Part shown: piece after piece, positions 9,417 to 18,576 of the stretch | How positions within the stretch are numbered: position 1 is the stretch's first letter | Layout of the letters: each line of letters begins with the position of its first letter | Origin: Neopararhizobium haloflavum | Lineage (GTDB): Bacteria; Pseudomonadota; Alphaproteobacteria; Rhizobiales; Rhizobiaceae | Length of the DNA: 64,000 nt | Direction: 5' to 3' | Assembly: GCF_002750855.1 (NCBI RefSeq) | Contig: NZ_NWUC01000002.1 | Coordinates: 62,001 to 126,000 of the forward strand | Program-made: the position numbers and the translations under genes | The notes under the pieces: model-generated | Seen by the model: the letters and a program-made list of their open reading frames with translations, nothing else | Databases searched by the model: none | What the model was told of the DNA's origin: nothing

Positions 9417-10844
9417 TCAGGCGACGATATCCTTGCGCAGCGCCGGAAGTGTTACGGCGGCCCGCAGTCCGCCAAGCTGGCTTCTGTCGAGCGCGACGGC
9501 GCCGTGATATTCCCGCGCGACCTCGAGCACGATCGACAGACCAAGACCCGTGCCGGGCTTCGATTCATCGAGGCGTCGACCCCGCTTCATCGCCTCCACG
9601 ATCTCGCCATCGTCGAGCCCCGGTCCGTCATCTTCGACCGACAACAGCATCCAGAGCCCCTCGCTCGTCGGGTTCACCTTTGCCTCAGGCGGCACCTCGG
9701 CCTGGGTCAGCGTCACGCGGACCGTGCGACGGGCAAATTTCGCGGCGTTGTCCAGCAGATTGCCGACGATCTCCTCCAGGTCCTGCTGCTCCATGGCGAG
9801 CCACGACCCGTCCGGCGTGATCACGAGACGAAAATCCAGGTCCGGATTCAGGCGTTGCATGACCCGGATCAGTCTATCGAGTGCCGGACGTGCCTTCACC
9901 CGGGCGAGAATCGAGCCCTTCTGCGCGACGATCCTGGCCCGGTCGAGATAGGTCTGAACCTGATTTTGCATCGTCTTGACTTGGCCGCTGACGAGCACCT
10001 GATGCTCCTTCTTCATCTCCCGCGACTCGTTCAGAAGGACCGCCAGCGGTGTTTTCAGCGAGTGCGCCAGATTGCCGACCTGCATCCTGGCCCGGTCCAC
10101 CACGCGACGGTTCGTCTCGATCAGCGCATTGACCTCACCGGCCAGGGGCGCGATTTCGCGCGGGAACTCCCCCTCGAGCGACGTGCTTTTTCCGTTGCGG
10201 ATGTTTTCCAGCGAGCGGCGCACGCTGTCGAGTGGCTTCAGCCCGATGAGAATGCCGCCAACATTTGCCGCCAGCGAACCCAATCCGAAGATGATGAGCG
10301 CCACGACGAGGCGCTGTGTGAAGGCAGCGACGTCATCGTCGACGGCGCTGTGATTCCCGGTGACGCGAAAGCGCGCCGCCCGCCCCTCGTCGTTCAGTTC
10401 GACTTCGGTCTCGACAACGAGGATCTCGTTGCCGAAGGGATCCTCCATCTCGTAGAAGCGTTCGTAAAGCGCATTGAACGGAACCTCTGAAACGCTTGGC
10501 ACTTCAAGCTCGCGGCCGCCGATCGACACGGAAGCGAGACGGCGCTGTTCCTCGCCGTCGAGCGGATCGACGATCCAGTACCAGCCGGTCTGCGGCTGAG
10601 AATATCGCAGATCGCCGAACTGCGGTTCACCGCGCAGCCGCCCCTCGCGGTTGATCCAGACCGAATTGACGACATTGTAGAGCTGGGCGCGCAGCACCTC
10701 GCGGAAACCGCGCTCGGTCCCCTGTCGGTAGAGCGTCGTGATGATGATCCCGATCGCCACCAGCGCGATGACAGCCCAGACGCTCGAAATCGTGAGGACG
10801 CGCGCTGTGAGCGAGCTAACCTTTCGCCGCCGGCGATCTGCCAC
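9417..10844 (-). CDS. feuQ: PhoQ-like sensor histidine kinase, FeuQ type
   Basis: The 475-residue protein has a membrane segment at about 18-37, a periplasmic sensor region, a second membrane segment at about 185-205, a HisKA domain with His261 (NLAHSLKTPLAVL) and a HATPase domain (NLLDNAAKF, DDGPGLDD, GTGLGLSIV). The start is GTG at 10844 with AGGAG 7 nt upstream, inside the last 29 nt of feuP, so the two are coupled. The gene order small periplasmic protein-regulator-kinase-cycH matches feuNPQ next to cycHJKL in rhizobia, where FeuPQ responds to hypo-osmotic conditions and controls cyclic glucan export. The gene name rests on synteny and family resemblance, not on a search. Confidence 0.8.
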   Translation of the reverse strand: MADRRRRKVSSLTARVLTISSVWAVIALVAIGIIITTLYRQGTERGFREVLRAQLYNVVNSVWINREGRLRGEPQFGDLRYSQPQTGWYWIVDPLDGEEQRRLASVSIGGRELEVPSVSEVPFNALYERFYEMEDPFGNEILVVETEVELNDEGRAARFRVTGNHSAVDDDVAAFTQRLVVALIIFGLGSLAANVGGILIGLKPLDSVRRSLENIRNGKSTSLEGEFPREIAPLAGEVNALIETNRRVVDRARMQVGNLAHSLKTPLAVLLNESREMKKEHQVLVSGQVKTMQNQVQTYLDRARIVAQKGSILARVKARPALDRLIRVMQRLNPDLDFRLVITPDGSWLAMEQQDLEEIVGNLLDNAAKFARRTVRVTLTQAEVPPEAKVNPTSEGLWMLLSVEDDGPGLDDGEIVEAMKRGRRLDESKPGTGLGLSIVLEVAREYHGAVALDRSQLGGLRAAVTLPALRKDIVA

Positions 10845-11505
10845 TGCCGGGCTCCTGCATCCGATAGCCGAGACCGCGGACCGTCTCGATGAAATCCCCG
10901 CCGATCTTCTTTCTCAGGCGACCGACAAACACTTCGATCGTATTGGAATCGCGATCGAAATCCTGATCGTACATGTGCTCGACCAGTTCGGTGCGCGAGA
11001 CAACCTCGCCCAGATGGTGCATGAGATAGGAGAGCAGGCGATACTCATGCGAGGTCAGTTTCAGCGGCTGGCCGTCGACGCTGACCTTGGAAGCCTTGCT
11101 GTCCAGGCGGATCGGCCCGCATTGGAATTCCGACGAGGCATGGCCGGCGGCGCGGCGAATCAGGGCGCGCACACGCGCCAGCACTTCTTCCACGTGGTAG
11201 GGTTTGGCGACGTAATCATCGGCGCCCGCGTCGATGCCGGCCACCTTGTCGCTCCAGCGGTCGCGCGCGGTCAGGATCAGAACGGGCATGCCACGCCCGT
11301 CCGACCGCCAGCGCTCCAGCACCGATATGCCGTCCATCTCGGGAAGACCGATATCGAGGACTACGGCATCGTAGGGTTCCGTGTCGCCGAGGAAGTGCCC
11401 TTCCTCGCCATCATAGGCCTGGTCGACCACATAGCCCGCCTCAACGAGCGATGCCGTCAGTTGCCTGTTCAGATCGCGATCATCTTCGACCACCAGTATG
11501 CGCAT
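10816..11505 (-). CDS. feuP: OmpR/PhoP-family response regulator, FeuP type
   Basis: The 229-residue protein has a receiver domain with VVEDD at 5-9, phospho-acceptor Asp51 (VVLDIGLP) and KPYHVEE. A winged-helix domain follows with LTSHEYRLLSYLMHH and the ending TVRGLGYRMQEP. It overlaps feuQ by 29 nt and lies 49 nt behind the small periplasmic protein gene. In Sinorhizobium FeuP activates ndvA and other genes; those targets are not in this window. The family call is firm; the specific orthology is inferred from context. Confidence 0.85.
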   Translation of the reverse strand: MRILVVEDDRDLNRQLTASLVEAGYVVDQAYDGEEGHFLGDTEPYDAVVLDIGLPEMDGISVLERWRSDGRGMPVLILTARDRWSDKVAGIDAGADDYVAKPYHVEEVLARVRALIRRAAGHASSEFQCGPIRLDSKASKVSVDGQPLKLTSHEYRLLSYLMHHLGEVVSRTELVEHMYDQDFDRDSNTIEVFVGRLRKKIGGDFIETVRGLGYRMQEPGSGRSPAAKG

Positions 11506-11554
11506 ATGTCCCCACTAGGCTCGGTTCGTCGATTTGGCAACGGACGGCAGGCGA

Positions 11555-11842
11555 TCAACCGGCCGGCACTGTCACCGTGACTTTGCGCGGCCGCTCGTTG
11601 CCCTGCCCCGGCACCAGCACGGTGACATTGCAGTTGCCGTCGCCGCTCGGCGATACGGAAAGCAGCTGACCGCCGGTCTGTGCCACGACCTGCTGAGCTG
11701 CGGCACTGCAGTTGGCCTGTGCCAGCTCAATGATCGGCTCTGGAGCCTGGGCCGCGGGTTGCGCCATCGCGGCTGTCGCGGTCAAAGAGGAAAGAAGTAG
11801 GGCCGCAAGCATGGCGAGACCGATCGTTGGACGTGTTTTCAT
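11555..11842 (-). CDS. feuN: Small periplasmic protein, FeuN-like modulator
   Basis: The 95-residue protein has a clear signal peptide (MLAALLLSSLTATAAMA, cleavage near 27) and a short mature domain with two cysteines (ANCSAAAQQ and GDGNCNVTVL) that could pair. It ends in ERPRKVTVTVPAG. It is the first gene before the regulator and kinase. In Sinorhizobium meliloti FeuN is a small periplasmic protein encoded next to feuP that restrains FeuPQ signalling. Size, location and operon position fit; sequence identity could not be tested. Confidence 0.65.
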   Translation of the reverse strand: MKTRPTIGLAMLAALLLSSLTATAAMAQPAAQAPEPIIELAQANCSAAAQQVVAQTGGQLLSVSPSGDGNCNVTVLVPGQGNERPRKVTVTVPAG

Positions 11843-11865
11843 GCCCCATTTCTATCGGAGCCTGA

Positions 11866-11881
11866 CTGAACCGCAAATGAA
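11866..11881 (-). promoter_or_regulatory. Possible regulator direct repeat upstream of feuN
   Basis: On the minus strand the sequence TTCATTTGCGGTTCAG holds TTCA twice with starts 11 nt apart, 24 nt before the feuN ATG. PhoP/OmpR-type regulators commonly bind direct repeats at 11-bp spacing, so this could be a FeuP autoregulation site. The elements are short and the call is weak. Confidence 0.3.
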
Positions 11882-11890
11882 TAACGGCCG

Positions 11891-11937
11891 CAAAATCTAG
11901 CAAGCCGTCCTCTCTGATATCCGAAAGGACGGCTTGC
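11891..11937 (-). terminator. Intrinsic terminator closing the GTA operon
   Basis: An 11-bp perfect stem pairs 11900-11910 (GCAAGCCGTCC) with 11927-11937. On the minus strand it is followed by TAGATTTTG. It lies 11 nt past the stop of the holin-like gene and separates the GTA transcript from feuNPQ. Confidence 0.8.
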
Positions 11938-11948
11938 TCGTTGAAGGC

Positions 11949-12155
11949 CTAGAATATCCGCGAGGTGGCTGCAATGCGGCCCACCACCGTCAGAACCGCT
12001 CCCGCCGCGCCGACGGTCGTGATGATGGCGTCGCTGAGGGCGGCCTGATCGCCGGGTTCGACCGGAACGCCGAGAAGCGATCCGACCGAGGCAGCGATCG
12101 CGACGAGCCCGCCCCATATCGTCTTTGAGAGGTACCAGGGTTTGATATCGTCCAT
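11949..12155 (-). CDS. Small two-helix membrane protein at the end of the GTA cluster (holin-like)
   Basis: The 68-residue protein has hydrophobic segments at about 14-30 and 42-60. It begins MDDIKPWYLSKTIWG and ends GRIAATSRIF. The start has AAAGGA 8 nt upstream. It follows g15 by 30 nt and precedes the operon terminator. Size and topology resemble small phage holins, and similar short proteins occur in rhizobial phage regions as far as I recall. A holin role in GTA release is only inferred, since the RcGTA lysis genes are encoded elsewhere. Confidence 0.7.
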   Translation of the reverse strand: MDDIKPWYLSKTIWGGLVAIAASVGSLLGVPVEPGDQAALSDAIITTVGAAGAVLTVVGRIAATSRIF

Positions 12156-12185
12156 GTGCAGGGTCCTTTCTGCTGCTTGGGATCG

Positions 12186-15100
12186 TCAGAGTTGAATGGT
12201 CCGGCTGGCCGGCAGGCCGAGCGCGACGCGATCGCCGAACTGGCGGACGGTGAACCGGAAGAAATCGACCGGCGCGCCGGCGTCCGCAATCTGCTCGGAG
12301 AGCGGGTAGACGAGGCTGCCGGATGGGACCTCACCGCTGCGAACGGTTTCGCCATCGATCGCGATGTCGATCAGATAGCGCTCCTGCGCGGCGTCGAGCG
12401 GGATTTCGGATGGCATCCAGCTGTCGGCGTAAAAACGGCTCCGGCGAATCCAGGACAAAACGATGTCGCCATTGACCTGTCGGCGCGCCCGCAGGTGAAC
12501 GGGCGACAGCGGCATCAAGGCCCTCAGGCCCATGGGTAGGCCATCCGCGATGCTCAGAATGTGGCCGCGGCTTTGCAGGCGCCAGTTCAAGGGCACGGCG
12601 ACGGCTGACGCGGGCAGCGTGATCGTGGTGACGGCACGATCGATCAGAACCACCGTCGCACCTGCCTCGGCCCCCGCCGCCATCGCATCCTCCGTCCCCG
12701 CCTGACCGCGCAGAAGCCGGCTCAGCCGCCATTGACCGATTGCGACCTCCTCGGCCTTCGCAAACTGCACGACTTCCCAGCCGCCCGATCGCGAGCGTAT
12801 CGCAAGACCATTGGCACCATTCATCACCGCCAGGTCGCTGGACGAAGCCGGCGCACCGAAATCGAACCGGCAATGGATCTCTGCCGAGTTGTCGAAACGG
12901 CCTGAAACGCCGGCGTTGATCGGTGCGGTCAGGGTGCCCATGCGCGAGGGGGCACTGACCTGTGCGACGTCTTCGTAGCCGTCCTCTCCCGCCGCTATGT
13001 GAAGGCTTGCCGGCCGCCACGGCCGGGCAAAGGCTGCGATGCGAGCCCAGGCGCGCTCATCGCCGCCTTCCATCACGGGAAGATCAAGCAATGCGACGGT
13101 CGGCTTCCATAGCGCGTCGATCGGCAGGCCGTCCTGGCGGCTTGGATCGGCCGGCGCTACGCGTGAGGGAACGCCATAGGCCAGCCCGCGGGCTTCGACA
13201 CGGCGGTCGATGCCATCGGCGATCGCACCGACAAGCAGCCACTCGCCCGATTCCGCATCGAATGTCACGACGTCGCCGGGCTCGATCGCCAGCGCCGTCG
13301 GCGGAATTCCAAAGCTGACGCGATCACGACCCGACCAGTGGTCACGCAGCCAGAGATCGATTTCCCGACCAGCCGACCCGGTATCCATCGTTGCCGGCAA
13401 CGCGATGCGATGCTGGCGCCGGCTCGCCGCCTCAAGTCGCCGCGACCGGGCCGTTGCCGGCTCGAAATCGGCAGCTGGATCGAAATGATCCAGCACAGCC
13501 TCATTCGCCAGTTCGGAGACCTGGCCGCGCGTCGTCTCGACCAGAGGCTCATCCCGCACATCGACCACGGCGGGAACAATGACGCGGGCGCGGACGTGAC
13601 GACTGCGCGAGCGAAACACGATCTGGCCATCCACCTCCGTGGCATCGGCCTGCAAGAGGCCGAGAAGCGGCTCGAGCAGTGCGCGCGCCGCCATCGGTTC
13701 GGTCTGCACATATCCCATGATGTCGGCGCCGAGATCGTCGACCTGAAACAGCGCGAAGCCATGGTCCTGCAGAATTGCGGCGATCATGTCGGCTGCGCTC
13801 GCGCTACCGAGACGCCCGGTCAGCCAATGGCCCGTCGCCCAGTTGTCGCCGTCGCTCCAGACATGACGCTTTTCGGGAAAGGCCGGATAGGGCCGCGCGT
13901 CCCAGGTCCAAGCGAAAATGCACTGCGGATCGACCATTCCGGCAGGGGCCTGTCCTTTCGTCCAGTACTGCAGATGGGCCTCGAGGAAGCGGCGCTGGAC
14001 CAGGTCAGAGCGTGTCCCATTGGAAAAGTGCGGATAGCCGCTTTCGGACGATTTGGGGTCGGGAAAGACGTTGGGCTGGTTGGCTCCCTTGTCGACGGCC
14101 GGGCAGCCAAGCTCGGTGAACCAGATCGGCTTTGCGCCCGGCACCCAGGCCGTCGGCGTATCATGCTCCACTCCGCCCGAGCGCTCATGGTGCGCATTCG
14201 ACCACCAGCTCTCCATATCCTTGAACCGGAAGACCCACGGCTTGCCGGCTGCGCCGTCGGTGATCGGCGTGCGCTGACGAAGGCGCCGGTCGTCGTCCGA
14301 GGCGTAGTACCAATCGAAACCCTCACCGGCGGCGATCTGGTTGGCCATGGCAGTGCGATCGGTTGGCGTCGCAAAGCCGTCGGGGTTGCCATTGACGAGA
14401 TCATCGTCGCGCCAGTCTGCAAGCGGCATGTAGTTGTCGATGCCGACGGCGGTGATCGCAGGATGCGCCCACAGCGGATCGAGATTGAAGAAGAGGTCGT
14501 CGCTCCCATCGTCCGGCCGGTAGCCGAAATACTCGCTCCAGTCGGCAGCGTAGGTTATGCCCGTCGTATCGCCTAGGACAGTTCGCAAATCGGCCGCCAG
14601 CCGTGCCATCTGATCGACGAATGGGAAGCCGCCCGCATCGTCGCGAACGCGCGTCAAGCCACGCATTTCCGAGGCGAGCACGAAGCCGTCCACGCCACCG
14701 GCCAATGTCGCCAGATGCGCGTAATGCAGGACAAAGCGGCGAAACCCCGTATCGCCGCCGTGATAGGCAATCGCCCCGTCGCCGACTGCGAAGTCCGCCG
14801 CCTCTGCCGCTCCGCAGAAGGCTTCCACCTGCGCCATCGCGTCGGCCGTCTGGTCGGCGCTTGCCGGCCGGCCGATCGCCGGATGGGAAGTGATGCGGCC
14901 ACGCCAGGGGTAGACCGGCTGCTCCTGCGCGCCTTCGGGGTCGGGCTTGGCGTTGCCGGCCGGAATATCCATCATGATGAAAGGATAGAGGAAGACCTTG
15001 AGGCCCCGCGCCTTGAGATCGGCGATCGCTGCCAGCACCGCGGCATCGTTCGGCGTCCCGCCAAATGCGGGTGCATCATTGCGCCTCGACATCAGATGCG

Positions 15101-16025
15101 CGTCCTGCCGCGTCAGGCCGGAGACGGTCCACGGCACGCTTTCGTCCAGTCGCTCGCGCACTTCGACGCCCGGCCGCAGGCGGCATTGCCCCGCTCGCAG
15201 ATCGTCCCCGAACCAGGCGCAGATCAATGCGACCGACTGAAGATTGGGGCACAAAGCCTGCAATTCGTCGATGGATGCCGTCCAGTCCGTTTCGGCGAGC
15301 GTGACGTGGCGGTTTAGGATTCGGCTCTCTCCGGCGGCCACCGTTTCACTGACCGGATGCGGCGCATAGCCGTGTTCGCTCGCACCGGGGATGATGGTGA
15401 TCGCGCGCAATTCACGTTCCAGGAGGCCGACGGGGCGAGTCACTTCGAAATGCAGCACGGGAATGCGATTGCCGAAGCGATCGAGCGGCAGCCGTTCGAA
15501 AACGACGTAGGCCAGCCCGCGATAGGCCGGCGCATGTCCCTCCCCCTGCTTTGCCTCGATCAGCGGATCGGGACTTTGATCCTCGCTGCCGCGATGCAGC
15601 CGGAATTCGATCTCCGTCAGGTCTATCTCACGCCCGTCCGCCCAGACGCGTCGGATCGCCGCCACCGGTCCCTCGCAAAGGCCAATCGCGAAGTTCGCAT
15701 AGTAGTTGTGTGTTTCGACCCTCGCGCCGCCACTGACCTTCCCGCCCTGACGCTCGCTCGTCACTTCCTCCTCGAAGCGGGTCGCCCAGATCAGGTTACC
15801 GGCGATGCGCGCCGTGCCGTAGAGCCGCAAGATACCGGCGCCTTCGTCGGATGTCGGAATGCGCCCGCCCTCAAGCCTCGGGCCGCGAACTGTTCCGCCA
15901 CCGACCAGGGAGCGGTCGATCGCCGAACCGGCAAGTGCGCCGGCTGCGCGTCCGGCGACCGCACCGAGCGGTCCGAAGATACTTCCCAGCGCAGCACCGG
16001 CTGCCTGCAGCAAGATGGTCGCCAT
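12186..16025 (-). CDS. GTA host-specificity/baseplate protein g15 (megatron)
   Basis: The 1279-residue protein starts with a glycine/alanine-rich hydrophobic stretch (ATILLQAAGAALGSIFGPLG), then a tail-hub region. A glycoside-hydrolase-like TIM-barrel domain lies at about 400-720 (for example TYAADWSEYFGY, WFTELGCPAVDKG, WTWDARPYPAFP), then a phage tail-3/hub region and a C-terminal fibronectin-like part. This is the RcGTA gp15 layout. It forms the tail tip that contacts and may locally open the recipient envelope. Its ATG overlaps the g14 stop by one base. It is the largest GTA gene and is intact. Confidence 0.93.
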   Translation of the reverse strand: MATILLQAAGAALGSIFGPLGAVAGRAAGALAGSAIDRSLVGGGTVRGPRLEGGRIPTSDEGAGILRLYGTARIAGNLIWATRFEEEVTSERQGGKVSGGARVETHNYYANFAIGLCEGPVAAIRRVWADGREIDLTEIEFRLHRGSEDQSPDPLIEAKQGEGHAPAYRGLAYVVFERLPLDRFGNRIPVLHFEVTRPVGLLERELRAITIIPGASEHGYAPHPVSETVAAGESRILNRHVTLAETDWTASIDELQALCPNLQSVALICAWFGDDLRAGQCRLRPGVEVRERLDESVPWTVSGLTRQDAHLMSRRNDAPAFGGTPNDAAVLAAIADLKARGLKVFLYPFIMMDIPAGNAKPDPEGAQEQPVYPWRGRITSHPAIGRPASADQTADAMAQVEAFCGAAEAADFAVGDGAIAYHGGDTGFRRFVLHYAHLATLAGGVDGFVLASEMRGLTRVRDDAGGFPFVDQMARLAADLRTVLGDTTGITYAADWSEYFGYRPDDGSDDLFFNLDPLWAHPAITAVGIDNYMPLADWRDDDLVNGNPDGFATPTDRTAMANQIAAGEGFDWYYASDDDRRLRQRTPITDGAAGKPWVFRFKDMESWWSNAHHERSGGVEHDTPTAWVPGAKPIWFTELGCPAVDKGANQPNVFPDPKSSESGYPHFSNGTRSDLVQRRFLEAHLQYWTKGQAPAGMVDPQCIFAWTWDARPYPAFPEKRHVWSDGDNWATGHWLTGRLGSASAADMIAAILQDHGFALFQVDDLGADIMGYVQTEPMAARALLEPLLGLLQADATEVDGQIVFRSRSRHVRARVIVPAVVDVRDEPLVETTRGQVSELANEAVLDHFDPAADFEPATARSRRLEAASRRQHRIALPATMDTGSAGREIDLWLRDHWSGRDRVSFGIPPTALAIEPGDVVTFDAESGEWLLVGAIADGIDRRVEARGLAYGVPSRVAPADPSRQDGLPIDALWKPTVALLDLPVMEGGDERAWARIAAFARPWRPASLHIAAGEDGYEDVAQVSAPSRMGTLTAPINAGVSGRFDNSAEIHCRFDFGAPASSSDLAVMNGANGLAIRSRSGGWEVVQFAKAEEVAIGQWRLSRLLRGQAGTEDAMAAGAEAGATVVLIDRAVTTITLPASAVAVPLNWRLQSRGHILSIADGLPMGLRALMPLSPVHLRARRQVNGDIVLSWIRRSRFYADSWMPSEIPLDAAQERYLIDIAIDGETVRSGEVPSGSLVYPLSEQIADAGAPVDFFRFTVRQFGDRVALGLPASRTIQL

Positions 16026-16474
16026 CAGTCGACTACTCCTGGAAATCGGAAAACAGCGGCGATGCGACGCCGCCAGGCGGGAATGAGGGGTGATTCGATC
16101 ACGCAGGCCTGCTCGTATGCATGGATGAAGCGATCGGCTGCGCTGACGATGCCGACGTGCTTGGCCGGCAGATGGGCGCGCCAGCGAAATGCGATGATGT
16201 CGCCGGGTTGCATTTCAGCGGCGGGCAGCGGGGGGCCGCAATGGCGCCGCCCCGCCGCGATCAGACGTTCGGCAGAAGTCATTTCTGCCCAGTCCGGTTG
16301 GTACGGTCCGGGCTGCTCGGCTTCCTCGCCGTAGATGTGCCGCCATACACCACGCACGAGACCGAGGCAGTCGCAGCCGACATTCCGGGTCGACCCCTGG
16401 TGGCGGTAGGGCGTGCCGATCCAATCGCGTGCCGCCTCGACGATCGCGACGCGGCGCACCGCGCCTGTCTTCAT
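16025..16474 (-). CDS. GTA g14, NlpC/P60 cell-wall peptidase
   Basis: The 149-residue protein has the NlpC/P60 catalytic Cys36 (GCDCLGLVRG), His106 (AKHVGIV) and a third polar residue His118 (RFIHAYE). The family hydrolyses peptide bonds in peptidoglycan. In RcGTA it sits in the tail tip and helps cross the recipient cell wall. The start overlaps the g13 stop as ATGA and the stop overlaps the g15 start. Length and motifs are complete. Confidence 0.93.
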   Translation of the reverse strand: MKTGAVRRVAIVEAARDWIGTPYRHQGSTRNVGCDCLGLVRGVWRHIYGEEAEQPGPYQPDWAEMTSAERLIAAGRRHCGPPLPAAEMQPGDIIAFRWRAHLPAKHVGIVSAADRFIHAYEQACVIESPLIPAWRRRIAAVFRFPGVVD

Positions 16475-17361
16475 GTCGTCACCAGCGGGCGACCGTCGTG
16501 TACGGTGTCGCCATCGGCGTAGCCATAGGCGAAATCCGAACCGGGCAGATGGGGAAACCCTTGGTAGTTCAGATGGTTGGAAAATTTCGTTCGACATGTC
16601 TCGAACCGCTTGTCGCAGCCGGCCGTCACCACGAAGGAATCGCCCGGTTGCGGCGGATTGACCGGCGGCGCCCAGAAAGTGAGCGTGTCGCCCTCGCCGT
16701 CCTTGCCATGATCGAGGATTTCCCCGCCAAGCCCGGCATTGGCGCCATCCTCCCAGCGCAGATAGCCTTGGCGAAAAAACCCGTCCTCGGCCGTTTCCAG
16801 GCCGGATACGCGGAGCTCCATCCCGTCCGCAGTTTCCACCGTTCCGGTCCGGCGAAACGCAGGGTCTTCCAGATCGATGCGACAGCGCCGATCTCCGAGG
16901 TCGGCGTCGCAACGGCGAGAGTAGATGCGACCGTTCACCTCATTCAGCCGATGGGCCAATCCCCTCAATTCAGCGCGAAACTCGCCGTCGGCATGCACCA
17001 CTTCGCCGATCTCGAACACACGCATGCGCAAGCGCTGCTCCGTATCGGCCCAGTTCACGGTGAAAAGTTCCACCCGCGCACCGTCGAAACGCCCTTCGAT
17101 CAGTTTCTTTCTCGATATCGCCTCGGCGCGGAAAGCCCCGGCAACCTCGCCGCCGTCAACCGACAAGCCCAATTCTGTCTGCACGTCGCTGGCGCTGAAG
17201 CCGCTGACTGCGGAAAAGACCGTGCCGTCGAACGCGAGGTCGCGATCATGATCGGTGAAGCCGAGGACGATGCCGTCGCGTCGGGTCAGGCGCCACGCGC
17301 TGCACAGCGTCGTTGCCTGCCCCTTCAGATGGTTGGCGAACGCCGTCGGCAATTGTCTCAT
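16471..17361 (-). CDS. GTA g13 hub protein (DUF2163/BR0599 family)
   Basis: The 296-residue protein carries the DUF2163 N-terminal domain and the BR0599-type C-terminal domain with four conserved cysteines in SRRCDADLGDRRC and TAGCDKRFETC. In the RcGTA structure gp13 binds an iron-sulfur cluster through such cysteines and forms the hub below the distal tail protein. It overlaps g12 (ATGA) and g14 (ATGA). Confidence 0.93.
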   Translation of the reverse strand: MRQLPTAFANHLKGQATTLCSAWRLTRRDGIVLGFTDHDRDLAFDGTVFSAVSGFSASDVQTELGLSVDGGEVAGAFRAEAISRKKLIEGRFDGARVELFTVNWADTEQRLRMRVFEIGEVVHADGEFRAELRGLAHRLNEVNGRIYSRRCDADLGDRRCRIDLEDPAFRRTGTVETADGMELRVSGLETAEDGFFRQGYLRWEDGANAGLGGEILDHGKDGEGDTLTFWAPPVNPPQPGDSFVVTAGCDKRFETCRTKFSNHLNYQGFPHLPGSDFAYGYADGDTVHDGRPLVTT

Positions 17362-17996
17362 GGCACGATCTCCACCAGTGGCAGTGTCGGGACCTGTCCC
17401 GCCCGGAACGCGGTCAGGTTGATGTCAAGATTGTCGATGTTGAACCGCACCGGCACGTCGAATTCGAAGCCGGCCGTCAGCGTGGCGCCGGGCGGCGGCA
17501 CGGCGTGATCGGCGAAGGTAATCGTGCCGGCGGTCGTATCGGTCGCATATTCGAAGGCCGACAGAGGCACGCCGTCGCGAGCAACCATTATGGTCCCGGC
17601 GACGGGCTTGGCGATCCGCCGGACGCTGCTGCCGCCCGCATCGCCGTAGACCTTGGTGATGTCGAAGATCCGCGTTTCACCGTCGCCGGTACCGAGCGGC
17701 TGATCGCCGGAGCTTGGCACCAGACCGGGTGCGCAGCTCTTGTGGTCGAGTGGGTCGCGAAAACGAAAGCCATGAAGTTGTCCGCGACGCGCCTCGAAAA
17801 AGGAAATGATCTCATAGAGATCATCCAGGGTCTTGACGCTCGAACCCACCTCGTAGCGCCGCCGCGCATTCATCCACCGCGCATTGCGGCTTTCCCGCCC
17901 GTTCGATAGGCGCACGATATCGGTCCTTCGCGTCGGGCCGCCGCTGCTGGCGAGAGCCAGCCGCAGCGGCAGCCGCACTTCGTGAAAGTCGGCCAT
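17358..17996 (-). CDS. GTA g12 distal tail protein (DUF2460)
   Basis: The 212-residue protein begins MADFHEVRLPLRLALASSGG and contains DUF2460-type features (RRYEVGSSVKTLDDLYEIISFFEARRG, as two adjoining pieces; GFRFRDPLDHKS). The start has AAAGGGTGAGG just upstream. In RcGTA this protein forms the distal end of the tail tube where the baseplate attaches. It lies 43 nt after g11 and overlaps g13 by 4 nt. Confidence 0.93.
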   Translation of the reverse strand: MADFHEVRLPLRLALASSGGPTRRTDIVRLSNGRESRNARWMNARRRYEVGSSVKTLDDLYEIISFFEARRGQLHGFRFRDPLDHKSCAPGLVPSSGDQPLGTGDGETRIFDITKVYGDAGGSSVRRIAKPVAGTIMVARDGVPLSAFEYATDTTAGTITFADHAVPPPGATLTAGFEFDVPVRFNIDNLDINLTAFRAGQVPTLPLVEIVP

Positions 17997-18039
17997 CGCC
18001 TCACCCTTTCGTCGCTGCTCAAGATTGTCCTGACGTCTT

Positions 18040-18576
18040 TCAAAGACTGCGGCCGCCGCGACCGACGGCGCGCGCCAGCATCGCGGTGATCTGACCTTCC
18101 GATCGGCGGAAGCTTTCCGCATCCTGCGTCGTGACGTTGAAGACGATCGGTGCGCCCCCTGCGCCATTGCCTGACGCGATCCCGAGTCGCCCGTCGCTGC
18201 CGCGCGACAGCGGCAGGATGGCCTCTGGGCCTGCCTCACCCATCAAGCCGAGATCGCCGCCCATCGGAAAATAGCTCGGCGCCGACACGACCCCGCCATC
18301 GGCAAAGGGCATGATACGTCCGGTGAGGTTGGCAATGGCGCCCGACACCAGGGTCTCGAGCGGCCGCGTTCCCGCATCGAGTGCGATGTCGCTCAAGCGA
18401 CCTGCCAGGCCACGAAGCACGCCCTCCAGATCCCGTCCGTCGATCACCGCCGAGCGAAACGCCCTGCTGAGCGCGCCGGCAAACCGCCCGGACCGCGCCT
18501 CCAGATCATCCATGACGGTCTGAAAAGGTTCGGCATTCAGCCCGACGCGATAGGTCAGGTCTACGTCGTCGTTCAT
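18040..18576 (-). CDS. GTA g11, short tail tape-measure protein
   Basis: The 178-residue protein has an N-terminal helical region and a C-terminal MPFADGGVVSAPSYFPMG..GLMGEAGPEAILPL motif typical of tape-measure C-terminal segments in RcGTA-like clusters. Tape-measure length sets tail length, and this short form fits the short GTA tail. The start overlaps the chaperone gene stop as ATGA. Confidence 0.9.
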   Translation of the reverse strand: MNDDVDLTYRVGLNAEPFQTVMDDLEARSGRFAGALSRAFRSAVIDGRDLEGVLRGLAGRLSDIALDAGTRPLETLVSGAIANLTGRIMPFADGGVVSAPSYFPMGGDLGLMGEAGPEAILPLSRGSDGRLGIASGNGAGGAPIVFNVTTQDAESFRRSEGQITAMLARAVGRGGRSL

